Assembly: GCF_014698035.1 (NCBI RefSeq)
Contig: NZ_JACJSF010000055.1
Span: 1-54,714, forward strand
DNA: 54,714 bases
Direction: 5' to 3'
From: Desmonostoc muscorum FACHB-395
GTDB lineage: Bacteria > Cyanobacteriota > Cyanobacteriia > Cyanobacteriales > Nostocaceae
Shown: piece after piece, positions 49,998 through 54,714 of the stretch
How positions within the stretch are numbered: position 1 is the stretch's first letter
How the letters are laid out: the number at the start of each line of letters is the position of its first letter
The notes under the pieces: model-generated
Told to the model about the DNA's origin: nothing
Database searches by the model: none
What the model saw: only the letters and a program-made list of their open reading frames with translations
Position numbers and translations under genes: made by a program

Positions 49998-50397
49998 CAG
50001 CCTTAGCCAGTTAGCTTTAATTTCACCGGCCTACTTATTTAATTATTATTTTGTCAATATAGCAATCCGATTTTAGATTTGAACAGAGAAAATTTGGAAG
50101 GCTTATGAATCAAGTATCCTACGGAGCTTACTGTTCAACAACCATTTATTATTTACTATAGTAATTATAAAAACTATCAATATAATTTTTTGTTAATTCT
50201 TTCCAAAAATAGTATTTACTATAATTTAATACTTGCGATATAAGCTGATGTTTCGGTAAGTCAATTCAGAAAAAATCCTGATATCCAAAATTTAAAGTTG
50301 ACAAGATTATCTTGCTAAAAATACTTTAAATTTACTTATCAATCAATTTTAAAATCGCAATTAATTTTTCCCTGTTTTATCGGTGTTAGGAGTTATG

Positions 50398-52317
50398 ATG
50401 TCAAAATATCTACTAGCTTCTGCTAGTGGGGTGGGCTTTTTGTGTTTAATTGCCGGGTTGTCACCTGTGCAAGCCCTTCCTAGTTTAGAAATTGCAGATA
50501 AAAACGTAGCTGTTAATCAAGATGATAGCAGCTATCAAAAAAATGATTCTTATCAAAGCAATTTAACAAACAATATTTCCAGTCAATTGCTGATAGCTAA
50601 TGATAGTCAAAAAAATTTCCCCTCAGTCAATCAGCAGCAAAAAAATCAAGACTTAGGAGTAGATTCTGCTGTTAAGTTTGGGCAGCCAATCACAGCACAA
50701 TCTGCAAGCTCATCTCCATCATCAGACAAACTTGCACAAGTAACATCCGTATCCCAATTGTCTGATGTACAGCCGACTGATTGGGCTTTTCAGGCACTCC
50801 AATCTTTAGTTGAGCGCTATGGTTGTATCGCAGGTTATCCGAATCAAACCTATCGCGGTAATCGGGCGATGACTCGCTATGAATTTGCTGCTGGCTTAAA
50901 TGCTTGTTTAGAGCGAATCAACGAACTGATTGCCACTGCAACTGGTGATTTGGTCAAGAAAGAAGATTTAGCTGCGTTGCAGAAACTACAAGAACAATTT
51001 GCGGCAGAATTGTCAACATTGCGTGGTCGAGTAGATGCTGTAGAAGTTCGCACAGCAGAATTAGAAGCAAATCAGTTTTCTACGACTACTAAACTTAATG
51101 GAGAGGCAATTATTGCTGGTATTGGTGCTAGTGGTGGCGCTCCTAATGACAGCGACCCGAACATCATCCTAGTCAATAGAGTGCGATTAAATCTCACCAC
51201 TAGCTTTACTGGTAAAGATTCATTAATTACTGGATTGCAAGCCTATAACTTTTTGGGTGGAGTCGATGGACAGGGTAGCTTACAACAAAGTTTAGGATTA
51301 GCTTCGCCGCTTTTAAGTTCTAGTAGCGCTCGTACCAGTTTTGAGCCGCAATTTCCGGGGTTAAATGTCAATACTTTGTCGAGCGTTGGCGCAAACAGCA
51401 TTCAGCTTTACAAATTGCTGTATATTTTTCCCGTAGCTAATAAATTAACCTTGTTTGCGGGAACTGCGGCGGAAACATCAGATGCTTTCCCAGCAATTAC
51501 GCCTTTTTATGGTGAAGGACAAGAGTCAATATCTCGTTTCGCCGGCTTAAATCCTGTAGTACGGATTTCTGGTGGGACTTCAGGTACTGGTTTAGCATCG
51601 GCGGCGGGCTTTATTTATAGTATTTCGCCGAATTTGGATTTACGAGCTTTATACGGCAGCGTAAATGCCAATTTACCCCAAAAATCTGCTAGTGAGGCAC
51701 TACCAGGAGTTTCTACAACACCTTTGGGAGGAGGTTTATTTAGTGGTAGTAGTGTTATTGCCACACAGTTAACCTTCAAGCCAAGTCCCGCTTTTGATAT
51801 TGGTTTAAACTATGCCCACAGTTATCACGAAATCAATATTTTGGGTACAGGATTAATTAGTAATGATATCGGTGCTTTAGCAGGGGTTGCAGCAGGAACA
51901 CCGGTCACACTCAACTCTGTTGGCGGTACGGTAACATGGCGATTGTCTCCCAAGATAGCCTTATCTGGCTACGGTGCAGCACTATTTGTTGATGCTGCTT
52001 CAAATAGCGTGAATGCTTCCACCACCTTTACAAGTTGGATGGCGGGAATTCACTTCAGAGATTTATTCAAGTCAGGAAACACTGCTGGGATTCTTTTTGG
52101 TCAGCCGCTTTTCCGTAGTGATACTGGTGGTGCTGCTCAACTTACCCCCACAGGCGACAATCGGGCGACTCCTTACCATTTAGAAGCCTATTATCGCCTT
52201 CAAGTTAGCGATAATATCAGCATTACCCCTGGTGCGTTTGTTCTCTTTAACCCAGAAGGTAACAGCAACAATGAGACTACGACTGTAGGCGTACTTCGGA
52301 CTACTTTTACCTTTTAA
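50398..52317 (+). CDS. Outer-membrane porin with SLH domain (cyanobacterial iron-uptake type, OprB-like)
   Basis: 639 residues from ATG 50398, chosen because AGGAG lies 5 bases upstream; GTG 50383 and ATG 50395 are also in frame. A signal peptide (MSKYLLASASGVGFLCLIAG, cut after VQA) leads to a low-complexity linker. An SLH domain follows (about 125-180; QLSDVQPTDWAFQALQSLVE, ending in MTRYEFAAGL), which tethers the protein to the cell wall. A short coiled coil (185-230) comes next, then an OprB-type beta barrel ending in ...TFTF, with the terminal Phe of outer-membrane proteins. Transport of inorganic iron or other small solutes is the known family role. Confidence 0.92.
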   Translation: MSKYLLASASGVGFLCLIAGLSPVQALPSLEIADKNVAVNQDDSSYQKNDSYQSNLTNNISSQLLIANDSQKNFPSVNQQQKNQDLGVDSAVKFGQPITAQSASSSPSSDKLAQVTSVSQLSDVQPTDWAFQALQSLVERYGCIAGYPNQTYRGNRAMTRYEFAAGLNACLERINELIATATGDLVKKEDLAALQKLQEQFAAELSTLRGRVDAVEVRTAELEANQFSTTTKLNGEAIIAGIGASGGAPNDSDPNIILVNRVRLNLTTSFTGKDSLITGLQAYNFLGGVDGQGSLQQSLGLASPLLSSSSARTSFEPQFPGLNVNTLSSVGANSIQLYKLLYIFPVANKLTLFAGTAAETSDAFPAITPFYGEGQESISRFAGLNPVVRISGGTSGTGLASAAGFIYSISPNLDLRALYGSVNANLPQKSASEALPGVSTTPLGGGLFSGSSVIATQLTFKPSPAFDIGLNYAHSYHEINILGTGLISNDIGALAGVAAGTPVTLNSVGGTVTWRLSPKIALSGYGAALFVDAASNSVNASTTFTSWMAGIHFRDLFKSGNTAGILFGQPLFRSDTGGAAQLTPTGDNRATPYHLEAYYRLQVSDNISITPGAFVLFNPEGNSNNETTTVGVLRTTFTF

Positions 52318-52863
52318 CGATAGCTCCAAATAGCGATCGCACCCTAACTAGCAAGCAAATATCCTCGCAAAAATAACACTCCTGAAAAGGAGTGTCGAGG
52401 ATAAGATAAATAAGTAGAAATTTGGTGGACGATTATCGAATAATAATATTATCTTTTTGCCCAAAATCTTTTATGCAAAACTGGTGAGATGCTTAGGTTA
52501 GCTATGCTAAGAATAAAGTGCGTAGCCAATCATAGATATCGCCTCACACATAACCTAATTGTTTCTTTTACCTGAGTTACCAGTTGGATTTGAAAGCTGG
52601 TGCTTTTGTATAACCCGCTCAATTTGGCAAGTCACCGCATCTATTCTATATTTAACCTTATCAAAATCAATATTCACCCAAATATAGGCTTTGTCAGGTC
52701 TTTGCTGCTTGTAATTCATATATTGCTTTACTTGTCAAGATATTTTGTTATATCTATACAATATAGCTATCTCAATTTCTAAACTACTTTCTCTAGACGT
52801 ATAAGTAAATATGCTTAATATTTACTTAAGATTTTATCTGCTAGAAGTTCAACCACTATTTAC
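52318..52863. other. Spacer between convergent porin and thioredoxin genes
   Basis: Contains the hairpin at 52361-52402. A 60-codon frame at 52600-52782 is hydrophobic but lacks a ribosome site and is not supported. Confidence 0.5.
52361..52402 (+). terminator. Two-part hairpin after the porin gene
   Basis: ACACTCCT (52376-52383) and AGGAGTGT (52388-52395) form a perfect stem with loop GAAA. The outer ATCCTCG (52361-52367) pairs with CGAGGAT (52396-52402) across a bulge. No T run follows, so it may be an RNA-stabilising 3' structure. Confidence 0.6.
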
Positions 52864-52891
52864 TAAAAGAGACGCGATATTTCGCGCCTCT
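52864..52891 (-). terminator. Terminator of the thioredoxin gene
   Basis: On the minus strand, AGAGGCGCGA and TCGCGTCTCT form a 10-bp stem (one G-T pair) around AATA/ATA, followed by TTTTAGTA. It is related to the palindrome at 41657-41676. Confidence 0.65.
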
Positions 52892-52922
52892 AAGAAGCAA
52901 AACCTAAATTCTAAGTATTAGC

Positions 52923-53240
52923 TTAAACTTTTGTTTGTAGATATTGCACCAACTGCGGTGCTTGCATCACTCCCTCTATCCTATCCACAGGCTGACCCTG
53001 CTTAAATAGTACTAAAGTTGGTAGAGCAGCAATTTGATACTGAGTAGCCAAATCCGTGTATTTTTCTGTATCAATTTTGACAATTCGTAGGCGATCCTTA
53101 AGTTGGAGATTGACTTGCTCTAAAATTGGCACCATCATTTGGCATGGGCCACACCAGTCAGCGTAAAAATCTACTAATACAGGTACATCAGAAGCAGACA
53201 GCATCTCTTCAAAGCTGTTAAATTCTTTTTTAGTTGCCAT
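52923..53240 (-). CDS. Thioredoxin
   Basis: 105 residues from ATG 53240 (MATKKEFNSFEEML); the TTG 21 bases upstream is less likely. The active site WCGPC (residues 29-33, within VDFYADWCGPCQMM), the cis-Pro (ALPTL near 70) and the core FKQGQ are canonical. It is a cytoplasmic dithiol reductant of the cyanobacterial/plant-plastid thioredoxin type. It is monocistronic with its own terminator. Confidence 0.95.
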   Translation of the reverse strand: MATKKEFNSFEEMLSASDVPVLVDFYADWCGPCQMMVPILEQVNLQLKDRLRIVKIDTEKYTDLATQYQIAALPTLVLFKQGQPVDRIEGVMQAPQLVQYLQTKV

Positions 53241-53700
53241 GTGACACACGCCGATTTTCAATTGTTTGTTTCAATAGTAATTCTTAGTAAATAAAATCGG
53301 TACAAGTTTATGGGTTTTGTTGGGAAAATATTAGATTACTCAATATAGATTGATTTATCCGCAAAAATCTTAAATTTTTATAATAAAATCCATGTATCGT
53401 GTGTGTTTGTGTATATGGATTAGATATGTATTTAAACCTATTTTAGCTGTCTAAATAAGGGAAGTTGGCACAATAAAATCATACTATGTAAAGAAAAATT
53501 AACTAGGCTAAAACCCTTATACCTATTGCCTTATTCCAAAGCTAAATATAAGGGATAACTTATCTATAAAATATCTAATTTGCAGGATGACAGCAAGATT
53601 GTCTTCCTAAAGAGTGAGATTTTATCTAGACAATATTCAGATGTTCCCTAAATCACCATAAGATAATTAGCGCGGTATTTCTAAGATTGAGGAACATTAA
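53241..53700. other. Promoter spacer of divergent thioredoxin and fabG genes
   Basis: 460 bp, AT-rich. GAGGAACATTAA just before 53701 includes the ribosome site of fabG. No gene or strong repeat is visible. Confidence 0.5.
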
Positions 53701-54447
53701 ATGACATTATTACAAGGTAAAGTCGCAATTGTCACAGGTGCATCACGAGGAATTGGCAAAGCGATCGCAATTGAATTAGCTTCACAAGGAGCGATCGCAG
53801 TTGTCAATTATGCTAGTTCGAGTACTGCGGCTGAGGCAGTTGTTACAGAAATTACAGATGCGGGAGGTCAGGCGATCGCTATCCAAGCAGACGTTTCTAA
53901 AGGCGATCAAGTAGATGCATTAGTTAACGCCGTCATGGAAAAGTTCAGCCGTGTGGATATCTTAGTCAATAACGCAGGGATTACCCGCGACACACTGCTT
54001 TTGCGTTTAAAGCCAGAAGATTGGCAAGCTGTGATAGACCTTAATCTAACTGGTGTTTTCTTATGTACACGCGCCGTCAGTAAAATCATGCTCAAACAGC
54101 GATCGGGGCGAATTATTAACATTACCTCCGTTGCTGGGCAGATGGGGAACCCAGGTCAGTCCAACTACAGCGCCGCCAAAGCAGGTGTAATCGGCTTCAC
54201 CAAAAGCGTTGCCAAAGAACTGGCTACTCGCGGTATTACCGTTAACGCCGTCGCCCCTGGCTTCATCACCACCGATATGACCAGCAATCTCAATAACCCC
54301 GAAGATATCCTAAAATACATCCCCCTCGGTCGCTTCGGTCAGCCCGAAGAAGTCGCTGGAATGGTGCGTTTCCTCGCCGTCGATCCCGCCGCCAACTATA
54401 TCACCGGACAAGTTTTTAACGTCGATGGCGGAATGGTCATGGCATAA
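53701..54447 (+). CDS. fabG: 3-oxoacyl-[acyl-carrier-protein] reductase
   Basis: 248 residues of the classical short-chain dehydrogenase fold. The cofactor motif TGASRGIG lies at 12-19, NNAG at 90-93, and the catalytic Ser (ITSVAG near 141), Tyr154-x-x-x-Lys158 (NYSAAKAG) follow, with the PGFITTDM loop after. It reduces beta-ketoacyl-ACP with NADPH in fatty acid elongation. The GAGGAACATTAA ribosome site supports the ATG. A hairpin-rich region follows. Length and motifs fit FabG rather than other short-chain dehydrogenases. Confidence 0.94.
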   Translation: MTLLQGKVAIVTGASRGIGKAIAIELASQGAIAVVNYASSSTAAEAVVTEITDAGGQAIAIQADVSKGDQVDALVNAVMEKFSRVDILVNNAGITRDTLLLRLKPEDWQAVIDLNLTGVFLCTRAVSKIMLKQRSGRIINITSVAGQMGNPGQSNYSAAKAGVIGFTKSVAKELATRGITVNAVAPGFITTDMTSNLNNPEDILKYIPLGRFGQPEEVAGMVRFLAVDPAANYITGQVFNVDGGMVMA

Positions 54448-54561
54448 ATAACGCGATGTGCAACGCCATTTTTCAAACCCCACTTCCATTCCTCTCCCCC
54501 ACAGGGCTACGGTGTACACACATCTTTCTAGAAAACTAAAATCGTCGTAGATCCCCCTAAA

Positions 54562-54615
54562 TCCCCCTTAAGAAGGGGGACTTTGAGAGCTTTTTGCCCC
54601 CCTTTTTAAGGGGGG
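54562..54615. repeat. Two G/C hairpins downstream of fabG
   Basis: TCCCCCT (54562-54568)/AGGGGGA (54574-54580), and CCCCCCTT (54597-54604)/AAGGGGGG (54608-54615). The CCCCTAAATCCCCCTTA type palindrome is a common cyanobacterial spacer repeat and may act as a terminator. No gene is seen from 54448 to 54714. Confidence 0.65.
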
Positions 54616-54714
54616 TTGGGCAGGGTGGATTAATTGTGCGGAGAGAAAATTTGGAATCCCCGTAACCTCGTCAGCCTGCTAACAGGGGAACTGGATTTAT
54701 GAACGCAAGAATGA

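Larger units (their letters stand above)
49213..50397. other. Long spacer upstream of the porin gene
   Basis: About 1.2 kb. It begins with a probable uppS terminator, contains a dispersed repeat (49918-49997) and ends in very AT-rich DNA with repeated ATAGTATTTACTATA-like words (50145-50230) that may belong to the porin promoter or its regulator. Frames of up to 66 codons here lack ribosome sites and family resemblance. Confidence 0.6.

Noticed and set aside
52600..52782. 60-codon hydrophobic frame
   Set aside because: AT-driven hydrophobicity; no ribosome site or neighbour support.

Overview
The window comes from a heterocystous cyanobacterium of the Nostoc type. Evidence: many HIP1 octamers (GCGATCGC), short tandem heptamer/octamer repeats and small dispersed repeats, cyanobacteria-specific families (DUF3326, SLH/OprB iron-uptake porin, Mo-nitro_C protein, kinase with YARHG tail) and low-GC AT-rich spacers. 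No RNA gene or CRISPR array was seen.

Region 1 (about 20-33225) is a complete nonribosomal peptide cluster that I read as the nostocyclopeptide (ncp) cluster. Two giant synthetase genes, ncpA (3 modules, last with epimerase) and ncpB (4 modules plus terminal reductase), run rightward and overlap by 4 bp. Five genes run leftward from the shared 684-bp spacer: ABC exporter (ncpF), serine hydrolase (ncpG), Fe(II)/2-oxoglutarate oxygenase (ncpC), zinc dehydrogenase and P5C reductase. Pocket residues read from the seven adenylation domains predict Tyr-Gly-D-Gln-Ile-Ser-(4-methyl)Pro-Phe/Leu. The reductase would release a peptide aldehyde that closes as an imine on the N-terminal Tyr. The oxygenase, dehydrogenase and reductase form a plausible leucine to 4-methylproline pathway. 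A 34-bp perfect inverted repeat brackets the whole cluster. The synthetase genes carry in-frame insertions of repeats that are normally intergenic: one octamer repeat at the same place in all seven A domains, heptamer repeats in two C domains, and four small dispersed repeats.

Region 2 (33.2-43.1 kb) is ordinary chromosome with long repeat-rich spacers: IS remnant, GNAT acetyltransferase, small disordered protein, GIY-YIG protein, Ser/Thr kinase, Mo-nitro_C protein, frameshifted cupin, creatininase-family amidohydrolase, CPBP protease, DUF3326 protein and a DUF1963-like fragment.

Region 3 (43.2-47.2 kb, all minus strand) holds a STAND (NB-ARC/TPR) ATPase, an orphan antitoxin-like gene whose end lies in a dispersed repeat, and an AbiJ/STM4504-type protein with a HEPN-like motif: a candidate small defence or stress locus.

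Region 4 (47.5-54.7 kb) is housekeeping: ferritin-like diiron protein, undecaprenyl diphosphate synthase (uppS), SLH/OprB porin, thioredoxin and 3-oxoacyl-ACP reductase (fabG).
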